Source of the DNA: JBHHUI01 sp965248775 | GTDB lineage: Bacteria > Chloroflexota > Anaerolineae > Anaerolineales > JBHHUI01 | Length of the DNA stretch: 64,000 nucleotides | Direction: 5' to 3' | NCBI GenBank assembly: GCA_965248775.1 | Contig: OZ252150.1 | Coordinates: forward strand, 744,001 to 808,000 | Shown: piece after piece, positions 33,569 through 42,214 of the stretch | Layout of the letters: each line of letters begins with the position of its first letter | Numbering within the stretch: position 1 is the stretch's first letter | Program-made: the position numbers and the translations under genes | Notes under the pieces: generated by a model | The model's database searches: none | Seen by the model: only the letters and a program-made list of their open reading frames with translations | Told to the model about the DNA's origin: nothing

Positions 33569-34984
33569 CTATTGGTTGTTTGGAAGCTCGATTACAAAAC
33601 GAGTTCCCACTCCGGATATATTCTCCGCCCAAATTTTCCCATTGTGGGCGTTTACAATGGATTTGCTGATCGCCAGACCGAGTCCCGAACCGTTGCCATC
33701 TCGATGGCGGGATTTGTCTGCGCGATAAAAACGCTGGAAAACGTGGGGCAGGTCCTCGGCTGCAATTCCGGGTCCGGTATCGCTGATGCTAATGCGGAGT
33801 CCGCTCCCATTCCCGTTCCGTTTGGCGGATACTATGACTATCCCGTCCGCTGGTGTGTGCGTGAGAGCATTGTCCAGCAGGTTACCAAAGACGCGCGCCA
33901 AACGATCGGGGTCTGCTTCCAACAAAGGCAAGTCGGCCGCTAGCTCCGTTCTGAGTTCAATGTTTGAGTTTGCCGCTCCCGGGGCATATGCTGCAGCAGC
34001 ATGTTCGAGCAGCGCGGTAATGGAAACTTTACGTTTGTTCAGCCGCAATTCCCCCGCGTCAGCCTGCGAGAGTGTTCGCAGGTCTTCCACCATGCGGTTC
34101 AGGCGCATGGCTTCATCATGGACAACGTCTAAATTTTCAGGTGTCAGCGGCAGTACCCCATCCCTGAGGGCCTCAGCATGCCCAAGAATAATACTCAGGG
34201 GGGTGCGCAAATCGTGAGCAATATCGGCCGTCATTCGGCGGCGGGCAGTTTCTGCGCGGGCCAGGTCTTTGCTCATAGCGTTGAACGCAGTCGCCAAGCG
34301 GCCGACTTCATCTTGTGAGGGGACTTTAACCTGTCGCCCGAAGTCACCAGTCGCAACCGCCTGCGGAGCTACGGTGAGATCGCGCAATGGCCGCGAGATC
34401 GTTCGCGCCACGACGATGCCGACGATGAGGGCAACTGCCATGGCCCCACCGAGCGAGAGCACGAATGAGCGGCTCACCCTAGCCAGAAAATCATTCCCTG
34501 CTCTGCTGAGAGTATTTCCAATCTGAGGCGCTGAAAACAGAGTGCCGACAACCGAGTTATCAACGATTATCGCTGTACCGATGGTGAGGTCGGATTCGTC
34601 CAGTTGGTCGCCGATGTGATATCCCAGCCCTGGAATGACAATTTCCCCGTTTTCGTCTCCAAGTGCATATGGTCCCGGTTGGTTGTCACGATTATCGTGC
34701 CGAGGATTCTTCTCCCCTCCGCGACCTTCAGGTGGTCTCGGGCCGAAGCGCCGACCACCAAATTTGGGGAATGTGAAATCGACCGCATCTTCGACACCTG
34801 CCCAGCTGCTATTGAGGCTGTAATACTCCGCAAGCTGCAAGGCGAGATCATCCCGGTCTTGAAAGAAAACAAAGCGCCCGAATTCGGTTTCAGTAGCCCG
34901 GCGCGCAAAAAATGCCATCAGCGCCGCGCCAGTAAGACTCACGATGAGAAAGCCGAGAATCAATTTAGAAGCAAGTGATTTCAT
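33569..34984 (-). CDS. sensor histidine kinase (HAMP, two membrane helices)
   Basis: 471 residues. Membrane helix about 6-28, a periplasmic/extracellular domain of about 150 residues (with an R/G/P-rich loop near 80-100), second helix around 180-200 (SLGGAMAVALIVGIVVA), HAMP, then HisKA with TADIAHDLRTPLSIILGHAEAL (phosphohistidine), and HATPase with N-box FGNLLDNALTH, G1 DTGPGIAAEDL and G2 GSGLGLAIS. It pairs with the regulator gene 29 bases upstream on the same strand. Signal unknown. Confidence 0.93.
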   Translation of the reverse strand: MKSLASKLILGFLIVSLTGAALMAFFARRATETEFGRFVFFQDRDDLALQLAEYYSLNSSWAGVEDAVDFTFPKFGGRRFGPRPPEGRGGEKNPRHDNRDNQPGPYALGDENGEIVIPGLGYHIGDQLDESDLTIGTAIIVDNSVVGTLFSAPQIGNTLSRAGNDFLARVSRSFVLSLGGAMAVALIVGIVVARTISRPLRDLTVAPQAVATGDFGRQVKVPSQDEVGRLATAFNAMSKDLARAETARRRMTADIAHDLRTPLSIILGHAEALRDGVLPLTPENLDVVHDEAMRLNRMVEDLRTLSQADAGELRLNKRKVSITALLEHAAAAYAPGAANSNIELRTELAADLPLLEADPDRLARVFGNLLDNALTHTPADGIVIVSAKRNGNGSGLRISISDTGPGIAAEDLPHVFQRFYRADKSRHRDGNGSGLGLAISKSIVNAHNGKIWAENISGVGTRFVIELPNNQ

Positions 34985-35013
34985 GTGCCAGGATAGAGGG
35001 TTAACATCTCTAT

Positions 35014-35700
35014 TTAAGTCTCTATGCTGAAGCGGTATCCGATGCCATAAACGGTTTCGATATAGCGTGGCTTGCGCGGATTTTCTTCTATCTTTGATCG
35101 AAGGTTTTTCACATGCACATCGATTGTACGGTCATAGCCTTCGTAAGAGGTACCCTGGATTAAATCGAGCAAATCGAGGCGGGAGAACGCCCATCCGGGC
35201 GATGACATCATCGTTGCCAGCAGGTCGAATTCGGAGGGCGTTAAATCGACGGGTTGCTCGCTGATGCGAACGCTATGCCCGCCCCTGTCAAGAACGATGT
35301 TTACGGCCCGTAATATTTCGGCCGCTGGGGCGGACTGCCCAACACGCCGCATAACTGCGCGAACACGCGCGACCAGTTCACGCGGGCTGAACGGCTTCGT
35401 CATGTAATCATCTGCGCCGAGTTCAAGGCCCAACACTTTGTCGGAATCTTCAACACGCGCTGTGAGCAGGATGATGGGTGTCTCGCGCTCTTTACGATGC
35501 AGGCGCATAAACTCATGGCCATCGAGTTCGGGCATCATCAGGTCAAGAACGATCAAGTCCGGCTTTTCCCGGCGTGAGACAAAAAGCGCATCGCGCCCAT
35601 TCGCAGCGCTGACAACCCGGAATCCTTCCTGTTGCAAATAGGCTGTCAGTAGCGTAACCAGGCGTTCCTCGTCATCAACGACCAGGATTGTCTTCTGCAT
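35014..35700 (-). CDS. OmpR/PhoB-type response regulator
   Basis: 228 residues. Receiver with VDDEE, phosphoacceptor Asp in LDLMMPELDG, TARVEDSD and TKPFSPREL; then a winged-helix output with DLTPSEFDLLATMMSSPG and GYDRTIDVHVKNLRSKIE, IETVYGIGYRF. First gene of the two-component operon with the kinase at 33569. Confidence 0.95.
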   Translation of the reverse strand: MQKTILVVDDEERLVTLLTAYLQQEGFRVVSAANGRDALFVSRREKPDLIVLDLMMPELDGHEFMRLHRKERETPIILLTARVEDSDKVLGLELGADDYMTKPFSPRELVARVRAVMRRVGQSAPAAEILRAVNIVLDRGGHSVRISEQPVDLTPSEFDLLATMMSSPGWAFSRLDLLDLIQGTSYEGYDRTIDVHVKNLRSKIEENPRKPRYIETVYGIGYRFSIET

Positions 35701-35930
35701 GTCCTTCTCTCCAATGCTGGGCTATATTCGAGAATATCACAGATTTGTAAAGAAATTGTGAAGGGAAGTAAAAAGCGGCAAGAGGAATATAGCAGTCGCG
35801 CTTTCGGTCTTGATTTAAAAAATTTTATACTGGTCGCCGGCAGTTCAAGGTCGAGAAGAAGATCGACTGGACAATGGACATCGAGCGACCTGCGATCAGA
35901 ACATGTTCGCCGGCTTCGTAAATCCCACGT

Positions 35931-36257
35931 CTAGTATTTGTATTCCTCGCGTACCGGGCTGAACACATCGAGAATGCGCGCACCATCCGGCCCGCCAATT
36001 GCGCTGTGTTCAATTCCACCTGGAATAATATAACTATCTCCGGGATTGAGAGTTCGCTCTTCGTCTGCGATTGTAAGAGTCATGACTCCGGATAGGACTA
36101 CTCCCGCCTGTTCATGTGGGTGGCTGTGATTCGGTAAGATTGCACCCGCATCGAGATCAACCATCGAGAGCAACATATGGTCCTCCCAGGTCGTTTTTAT
36201 CCGAACGCCCGGAACGATTTCTTTGGCTTCACGATTTTCAGTGTCGAAAAAGTACAT
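35931..36257 (-). CDS. cupin-domain protein
   Basis: 108 residues. Metal motif HSHPHEQAGVVLSG and motif 2 NPGDSYIIPGGIEHSAIGG, giving three His and one Glu ligand set. Single cupin barrel, cytoplasmic. Reaction unknown. It stands 16 bases downstream of the potassium channel gene, with which it is probably co-transcribed. Confidence 0.82.
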   Translation of the reverse strand: MYFFDTENREAKEIVPGVRIKTTWEDHMLLSMVDLDAGAILPNHSHPHEQAGVVLSGVMTLTIADEERTLNPGDSYIIPGGIEHSAIGGPDGARILDVFSPVREEYKY

Positions 36258-36273
36258 TAGTTTCTCCCATTGA

Positions 36274-36672
36274 TTAATTTGAGTCAGTTATAGTTCCTGT
36301 GAGGGGATCGCTATTTTCCTCTTTCTGTTTGTTCCGGCGGCCAATTATGCCTTGCGAAAAGGAGTGCTGAGCGACAAGGTTGATAAATGCCAACAATATG
36401 CCGAGGCCGATAAGAATGTAAACAATCGTGAAAAGTTTGCCAAGCGTAGTTTCGGGTGTCAGGTCACCATAGCCGACGGTTGTGAGGGTGATCACCGAGA
36501 AATAGAGCGAATCGATCCAACTCCAACCCTCCACGTTGTGATAGAAGAGCATCCCGGAGAGCAGGATAATTCCGGTGAACAGTACAAGGCCGCGCGTTTC
36601 GGGATCGCGGAAGGCAGCCCAGACCGCGCGAATAAATCGGACGAAGGTGATTCCAATTGGTACGAGTGGCAT
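36274..36672 (-). CDS. two-helix potassium channel (KcsA-like pore)
   Basis: 132 residues with two membrane helices (VLFTGIILLSGMLFY and LFTIVYILIGLGILLAFINL) around a pore loop with the selectivity filter TTVGYGD. A homotetrameric K+ channel without a regulatory RCK domain in this polypeptide. C-terminal tail is charged and short. First gene of a minus-strand pair with the cupin. Confidence 0.92.
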   Translation of the reverse strand: MPLVPIGITFVRFIRAVWAAFRDPETRGLVLFTGIILLSGMLFYHNVEGWSWIDSLYFSVITLTTVGYGDLTPETTLGKLFTIVYILIGLGILLAFINLVAQHSFSQGIIGRRNKQKEENSDPLTGTITDSN

Positions 36673-36742
36673 AGCGAGTTACCCCCAGTTGAGTGGGAGT
36701 CTAGCATATGAAATGGACGAAAGAGAATCTACAAAACAAAAA

Positions 36743-36768
36743 GCCCCTCCCATGTGCGGGAGGGGCTG
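36743..36768 (-). terminator. intrinsic terminator
   Basis: 10-bp stem AGCCCCTCCC / GGGAGGGGCT, 6-base loop; on the minus strand it is followed by TTTTTGTTTTG. Ends the secreted trypsin gene. Confidence 0.9.
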
Positions 36769-36787
36769 AAACGGATGGGCTTTATGT

Positions 36788-38017
36788 TTATCCCAGCCTG
36801 ATTTCCATGTACGTGCTGCCCTCTAACGGCGCGGTCACCGAGAACTCCATCACTGCGCTGCCATCATATGGATAAACAACCAGAATGTATTCCATTCCAG
36901 GTGTGAGACACCATTCGGGAGTCTCCCAACTGCACCATTCTCCGCCGAAAAGGTAGTCATCGTAATAATCAGAGTAACCCCAATCTACATATTCCCCCCA
37001 AGGCGTGAGCAGATCAATGTCGGCTTCGACGCGTTGGCCCTCTGCTGAGAGAACGACGCCCGTGATTGCCACTGCATCCGCGATAGTTTCGAAATCGTTC
37101 CCGAAGTCGTCGTCGGGATAGTATTCAAACTCGTCATTAAAGCCATCATCTGGGAAGTATTCGAATTCATCATTGGATGTGGGCACATCTGTAGGAGTTG
37201 AAGGAACCGAAATGGTGCCGGACATCACTCCTGAAATCCAGTCTGCAGAGTCAGACGTACGCGCATACACGCCGTAAAAACCTGCCAGACCGCAGCCCTC
37301 GCCCCAACTGACGATACCTGCGTGCAACCAGCCACCATTCCCATCTGCGACGACCAGCGGCCCACCGCTATCACCGTAGCAGGAGTCGCGCCCGCCATCA
37401 TCGAATCCGGCACAGAGTTCTGTCGCAGAAACCTCACCGTCATAAGCAGTATTGCAGGTGGCCGTGGAAACAATAGGGACACTCACTTGCTGCAAGGTAG
37501 CCGGAGCCGACCCTTCTTCGGAAAGTAGACCCCAGCCGAGAGTGATTGCAGTAAACCCGGGGGCGTATAAGTAATTAAGGTGCGGACTGGCGATGGCAAT
37601 AGTCGGCTGCGCGGATGGATTCGCCAATCGCATCAGAGCGACATCCTCCCCATAGCCATTTACCCAGCCGGGATGCACGCTGATTTGGGCGATGCTGATG
37701 CGTTCGCCGTCGTTCGAATTTAGATTGTGCCGACCAATGATTGCATCGACCTGGTTTGCATGCGTGTCATCAAGGCAGTGCGCTGCGGTCAACACCAATT
37801 CGGTTGCAATCAACGCGGCCCCGCAGAACTGGCCGTCGTAGGCGCTACTATTCGCATCGACCAGCGCAACTGCCCAGGGCCATGCGCCGGGCTGTGCTTC
37901 GCCACCACCTGCGATTGCAAAGGTCGGTTGCGGCAGACCGAGCTGGACCAGGATTGTGGTTCCGATCAGGAAGAGTGTGCAGAGATTAACAATTGCCTTG
38001 CGAGGACGAAGATTCAT
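36788..38017 (-). CDS. secreted trypsin-like serine protease with acidic C-terminal repeats
   Basis: 409 residues from the ATG at 38017, behind AAAGGAG. Signal peptide at 1-34. Mature start IAGGGEAQPGAWPW is the trypsin zymogen-type N-terminus. Triad H80 (TAAHCL), D125 (EDVALM), S217 (GDSGGP). Residues about 283-306 contain two copies of a short acidic/aromatic unit (DEFEYFPDDGFN, then DEFEYYPDDDFG), followed by a small domain with Trp and Tyr (about 310-409) that is not recognised. This is the chymotrypsin-type fold rarely found in bacteria. Secreted. Confidence 0.88.
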   Translation of the reverse strand: MNLRPRKAIVNLCTLFLIGTTILVQLGLPQPTFAIAGGGEAQPGAWPWAVALVDANSSAYDGQFCGAALIATELVLTAAHCLDDTHANQVDAIIGRHNLNSNDGERISIAQISVHPGWVNGYGEDVALMRLANPSAQPTIAIASPHLNYLYAPGFTAITLGWGLLSEEGSAPATLQQVSVPIVSTATCNTAYDGEVSATELCAGFDDGGRDSCYGDSGGPLVVADGNGGWLHAGIVSWGEGCGLAGFYGVYARTSDSADWISGVMSGTISVPSTPTDVPTSNDEFEYFPDDGFNDEFEYYPDDDFGNDFETIADAVAITGVVLSAEGQRVEADIDLLTPWGEYVDWGYSDYYDDYLFGGEWCSWETPEWCLTPGMEYILVVYPYDGSAVMEFSVTAPLEGSTYMEIRLG

Positions 38018-38143
38018 TTTGAACTCCTTTTCATGTTCTGGAAATATCTTACGGAGTTCGTGACCGATAATCATGAGCGGGCAGTCGGATTCTGACGTCC
38101 GCCCCCCGGCTGAGTTGCTTCTAAGTCTGCAGAGGGAGATCGA

Positions 38144-38177
38144 AAAAGCCCGGCGAACACTTGCTCGCCGGGCTTTT
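38144..38177 (-). terminator. intrinsic terminator
   Basis: 13-bp stem AAAAGCCCGGCGA / TCGCCGGGCTTTT around an 8-base loop, followed on the minus strand by a short T-run. Ends the acyl-CoA synthetase gene. Confidence 0.85.
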
Positions 38178-38199
38178 ATATGTGGATGTGGAGGCGCTA

Positions 38200-39780
38200 T
38201 CAGGCGGCGATTTTTTCTCTCTCCTGTTCAACTAGAACGCGGCGCAGAATTTTGCCGGAGAGAGATTTCGGGATTTGCTCCATAAAGTCCAAGCGCCGAA
38301 TTTTTTTATGTGGCGCAACTTTTTCAGCAATCCACGCCATCAGGACCTCAGCATCGACTTCCTGATCGGGTTTCACTACGACAAACGCCTTGGGTATTTC
38401 GCCTGCTTCTTCGTCCGGACTGGGGATGACGGCTGCATCGGCCACCTGCGAATGAGAGAGCAGCAACGCTTCGAGTTCAGCCGGGGCAACCTGGAAGCCC
38501 TTGTACTTGATCAGTTCTTTTACACGGTCTACGATGAAAAAATGTCCATCGTCATCTGCATGCCCTATATCGCCTGTGTGCAACCAGCCGTCGCTATCGA
38601 TAGATGAAGCTGTGGCATCCGGTGCGTTCAGGTAGCCCCTCATCACCTGCGGTCCACGAATCCATACTTCGCCATCTTGATTTGGGCCGAGTGATTCACC
38701 TGAAGCAGTATCGACGAGCAGGGTTTCTGTATTCGGAAGTGCCGGTCCCACAGACATTGGCTTTACCTTTTCGGGGTCAGTGGGGGAGATGTGGGTCACG
38801 GGGCTGGTCTCTGTCAGGCCATAGCCCTGCATCACGACACAGTTGAGCCGTTCAGCCGCCTCCATTTGCACTTCGGCACCCAGCGGTGCAGCGCCAGACA
38901 TCATCGACTTCAAGTGCAGTGTGTAGTTATCCACCAACGGATGCTTTGCCATCGCAAGCACGATGGGAGGCACGACGTTGGCGCGAGTCACTTTGTGATC
39001 TTGAAGAAGTTGCAGAAACTGTTCGAGATCAAATCGCGGCATCGTGACGATCGTCGCTCCTACGACCAGGCTCATGTTCATAATCACTACCATGCCGTAA
39101 ATGTGGAAGAACGGCAACACACCAATCACAGTATCGTCATTGGTGATTACATCATAATCCTCGATGCCGAGTGTTTGCACGATGTTTGACACCAAATTGT
39201 GATGTGTGAGCATGACTCCTTTTGGCAAGCCAGTTGTGCCGCTCGAGTATGGCAACACGACCAGATCCTCGGTCGGGTTGATGTCGACATCCGGTGGGTT
39301 GGGGTCAGGGTCCATCAAGCTGGAAAATGGGGTTGCTCCTTCTGTTTCGTCAAAAGTGAAAACTTCTTCGATAGCGGTCTGCTCAGCCGCCGCCTGCGCA
39401 TTGTCCAGGAACATCGAAATTGTCAGGATATATTTGGCGTTCGAATCCTTGAGCTGGTGAACCATTTCATCCACTGTGTAGAGCGGATTCAGCGTGGTCA
39501 CAATGCCACCCACGAGCGAGACAGCATGGAACGCTATGGCATACTCTGGAACATTGGGACTGTAAATTGCGAACACTTCACCCTTTTTGAATCCACGCTT
39601 GTGAAGACCAGAAGCAACGGCTCGGATCGCTCCCGCGAGTTGAGTAAAAGTCATCGTGCGCCCACTCGGACCGTCGATGAGGGCAGCCTTGTCGCCAAAT
39701 GGCTCAATTTTCTCAAGCAGATACTGAGTCAGTGGTATAACGGGAATATCGACATCTGGATGTGGGCTTTTGAAGATCAT
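38200..39780 (-). CDS. AMP-forming acyl-CoA synthetase (4-coumarate:CoA-ligase-like)
   Basis: 526 residues from the ATG at 39780 (GGAGG 7 bases upstream). P-loop-like AMP motif SSGTTGLPKGVMLTHHN, YGLTETSP, DGWLHTGDIGHAD and VKELIKYKGFQVAPAELE, and the catalytic Lys in PKSLSGKILRR. It activates a carboxylic acid, such as a fatty or aromatic acid, with ATP and CoA. Substrate not predictable; 4CL-type close in sequence. The frame extends to 39876, but that part has no family match. Confidence 0.9.
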   Translation of the reverse strand: MIFKSPHPDVDIPVIPLTQYLLEKIEPFGDKAALIDGPSGRTMTFTQLAGAIRAVASGLHKRGFKKGEVFAIYSPNVPEYAIAFHAVSLVGGIVTTLNPLYTVDEMVHQLKDSNAKYILTISMFLDNAQAAAEQTAIEEVFTFDETEGATPFSSLMDPDPNPPDVDINPTEDLVVLPYSSGTTGLPKGVMLTHHNLVSNIVQTLGIEDYDVITNDDTVIGVLPFFHIYGMVVIMNMSLVVGATIVTMPRFDLEQFLQLLQDHKVTRANVVPPIVLAMAKHPLVDNYTLHLKSMMSGAAPLGAEVQMEAAERLNCVVMQGYGLTETSPVTHISPTDPEKVKPMSVGPALPNTETLLVDTASGESLGPNQDGEVWIRGPQVMRGYLNAPDATASSIDSDGWLHTGDIGHADDDGHFFIVDRVKELIKYKGFQVAPAELEALLLSHSQVADAAVIPSPDEEAGEIPKAFVVVKPDQEVDAEVLMAWIAEKVAPHKKIRRLDFMEQIPKSLSGKILRRVLVEQEREKIAA

Positions 39781-39863
39781 TGTCGGCCTCCGGGGAGCTA
39801 TTGGCGCTATGCGCATACTGAGTAGGGTGAGTGTAGTACATGACCGGTCGTTGTGTAAAGCGA

Positions 39864-40703
39864 CTAGAGTGCCCAACTGTCGCTAAATTCTCCAACGTGC
39901 AAGCCGCGCTCCTGCAGCCACCTTCTTTCTGCCCCAGCATGCTGGAGTGGATTCGTGTGATTCAGATGGATCAAGCGGATGTCAGTGTCTAAACCTGCAA
40001 GTCGTTCTGCTGTGTCGGTTGCCAGCGGGTGGGGAATTTCGCGCATGTCGCGGCCCGGAAGTTCATTTGCGCTGAAGAAGGTACTATCGAGTAGGGCGAT
40101 ATCAACCTCACTGACGAACTCGCGTATATCTTTATCCCATTTGTCCCAATCATCAATATCGGGGCAAAAGAAGAGTTTGTGCTGTTCACCTGCCGCGAGA
40201 AGCGCAATTGTGTCGCTATGCTCGTCGCGGTGCGGCACCTGCAGCGCTGTGATACTTAACGCTGGGGAAAGTTGGAAAGGCGTATCATATTCGAGTAAGT
40301 TTATGGAGGCATGTTCATTTTCGATGATGATCCGCCAAGGAAGATTCTGACGAAGAAACTCTGCCATGCTTTGTGTCAGATAGAGCGGCATTTCCTTCGC
40401 GTTCATAACTTCAGGCCCGAGTTGGATCAAGCCGGTGTAATGGCCGATATGAGCATGGGTCAGGATAATCCCAGCAAATTCGCAGTTCGGGACGAACAGC
40501 TGCATTGCATGGAGTTGCTCCCGGAAATCAGGGGTGGCATCTACAAGCAAGAACTTGCGCGCCGCTAAATCTGCCAGGCCCAGGCAAGCAACCATCCTGC
40601 TCACAGTGGCGTCTGCATTCGCGCGTCGACAGTTTTCGCATGCGCAACCTGCTTGTGGAATTCCGGCATCCTGCGCTGTTCCGAGTAAATATGCTTGAAC
40701 CAT
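39864..40703 (-). CDS. PqqB-like metallo-beta-lactamase-fold protein
   Basis: 279 residues. Starts MVQAYLLGTAQDAGIPQAGCACENC, very like PqqB, where this N-terminal Cys-rich segment is conserved. The metal motif reads THAHIGHYTG, in which the usual HxHxDH has Gly for Asp. The later ligands DSTFFS and HLNHTNP fit. It may act in pyrroloquinoline quinone metabolism or be a related hydrolase; no pqqACDE genes are in the window, though PQQ-type sugar dehydrogenases lie at 45-47.6 kb. Confidence 0.7.
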   Translation of the reverse strand: MVQAYLLGTAQDAGIPQAGCACENCRRANADATVSRMVACLGLADLAARKFLLVDATPDFREQLHAMQLFVPNCEFAGIILTHAHIGHYTGLIQLGPEVMNAKEMPLYLTQSMAEFLRQNLPWRIIIENEHASINLLEYDTPFQLSPALSITALQVPHRDEHSDTIALLAAGEQHKLFFCPDIDDWDKWDKDIREFVSEVDIALLDSTFFSANELPGRDMREIPHPLATDTAERLAGLDTDIRLIHLNHTNPLQHAGAERRWLQERGLHVGEFSDSWAL

Positions 40704-40885
40704 AGTCTTTTGAAATCGAATGTCACACTAAATACATCACTCGCCCCAAGATTGCAACTCCTAGCCAGCGCACCCTTGTCTAGCCACTGGCGTTTTGCCG
40801 ACTTTTCTGGTAAACCTTATCTTTCCTCACCCTTTCATTTTACGACCGACTTGGCAGAAAAGGAAAAAGATTTGCAGGAATAAAA

Positions 40886-42196
40886 ATGTCTCTTCGAAAC
40901 TTTGCTCTCCCATTATTCGCGGTTTTGCTTAGCGCATTAGCTTGTGGCTTATTGAATGATGAAACTTCGAGTCCGACTGCTTAATCCGTATTTACAGCGA
41001 CGCAAGCCATTGATGGATTGGCAGCAACCATAGGGGATATCGAAAACGATGTTGAAGCTCATGGGGTCGAAAACGCGCTTTGGGAAGCGGCCTTCAACGG
41101 GCAGTCTATTGGGGAGGGCGGCGAAGTACGGACTCTCGCAGAGGCGAGTGCGCGCTTGGACTTCACGGATGGCAGCCTGCTGCGTCTTGCTCCAAATAGT
41201 TTGATTGAGATAACGCGATACGAGGAAGATCGTCTTTCCATGGATTTGACTGACGGCAGCTTATGGTTAAACGTGGCGGATGTACTCGTGATTGGAAACA
41301 TCCAGGTGGAAACACCGGTTGGCGTTGCAGCCGTCAGAGGCTCTGTCATGGGCGTCATTTTTGATGCCGTCAGGCAATACATGAGTCTAGTTTGTCTTCA
41401 CGGCGCGTGTAGCCTCTTTAACGCACTCGGCCAGGTAGACCTTATTTTTGGACAACAGTCGGATATCCCCGGCCCGGGTCAGTCACCGACACCTCCTATG
41501 GATATCGATCTGCTCTTATTGATCGACCCCGCAAAATATCCCGAATTGGCTGATGCATTGCGGAAATACTATGAGCAACAAGAACCAGGTGATACAGAGG
41601 GCGATGGTGGCGCCACAGATGGAGAGGATTCGAGCACCGACGATGGAGATTCGGGTAACGGCGATGATTCCTCAGGTAGTACCGGCAGCGATCAATCCGG
41701 TGACGGGAGTACAGGTCAAACCGGTGATGGTAGCAGCAGCGATCAACCAACAGGCCAGGGCGGGGGCGATACTGTCCTGCCGATACCTCCCGAAGTCATA
41801 TTGCAATTTGTATTAGGTTTGATCGACGAAGCAAAGATAACGAGACCGAGTCCTGGTGCGAGCAGCTGCAACCCGGGTGAGTGGACTGAGACGTGTGGTG
41901 GTAAACAAGGCTTCGTATCTTGCCCCGCGGATCACGTTGGCTTCTGTCAGGCTGATGGCACATGGGTTTGCCTGCTCGACACGGCAACTTGTAAGCCGGC
42001 GGAACAGGAACAGCCTCAACAGGATGACCAATCAGGTGGAGGAGATCCGGTCGAAATTCCACAGGTGCCGGTGCACACAAATGCGCGGCGTTCCGGCGGG
42101 CCGCAATTCGCATCGAACTTTCTCCTCGTTGCGCTAGTTGTAGCCTTCGGTCTCACATATAGATTCACACGCAATAATCCAACCGATCAGGATTAG
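40886..42196 (+). pseudogene. FecR-like lipoprotein gene with an in-frame TAA
   Basis: ATG at 40886 opens a signal peptide MSLRNFALPLFAVLLSALACG with a possible lipobox (C20). Codon 33 is TAA (40982-40984). The same frame then continues without another stop for 404 codons to 42196: VEAHGVENALWEAAF, the FecR-type barrel (GQSIGEGGEVRTLAEASARLDFTDG, LRLAPNSLIEI, VETPVGVAAVRGSV), a long D/G/S/T-rich linker near 190-260, a Cys-rich segment, and a C-terminal membrane helix. A TTG at 41018 could give a downstream-only product without the signal peptide. So either a nonsense lesion or a sequence error. Spacing to the next gene (4 to 18 bases) suggests one operon. Confidence 0.75.
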
Positions 42197-42214
42197 CGGT
42201 TGAGGGCAATCTCC

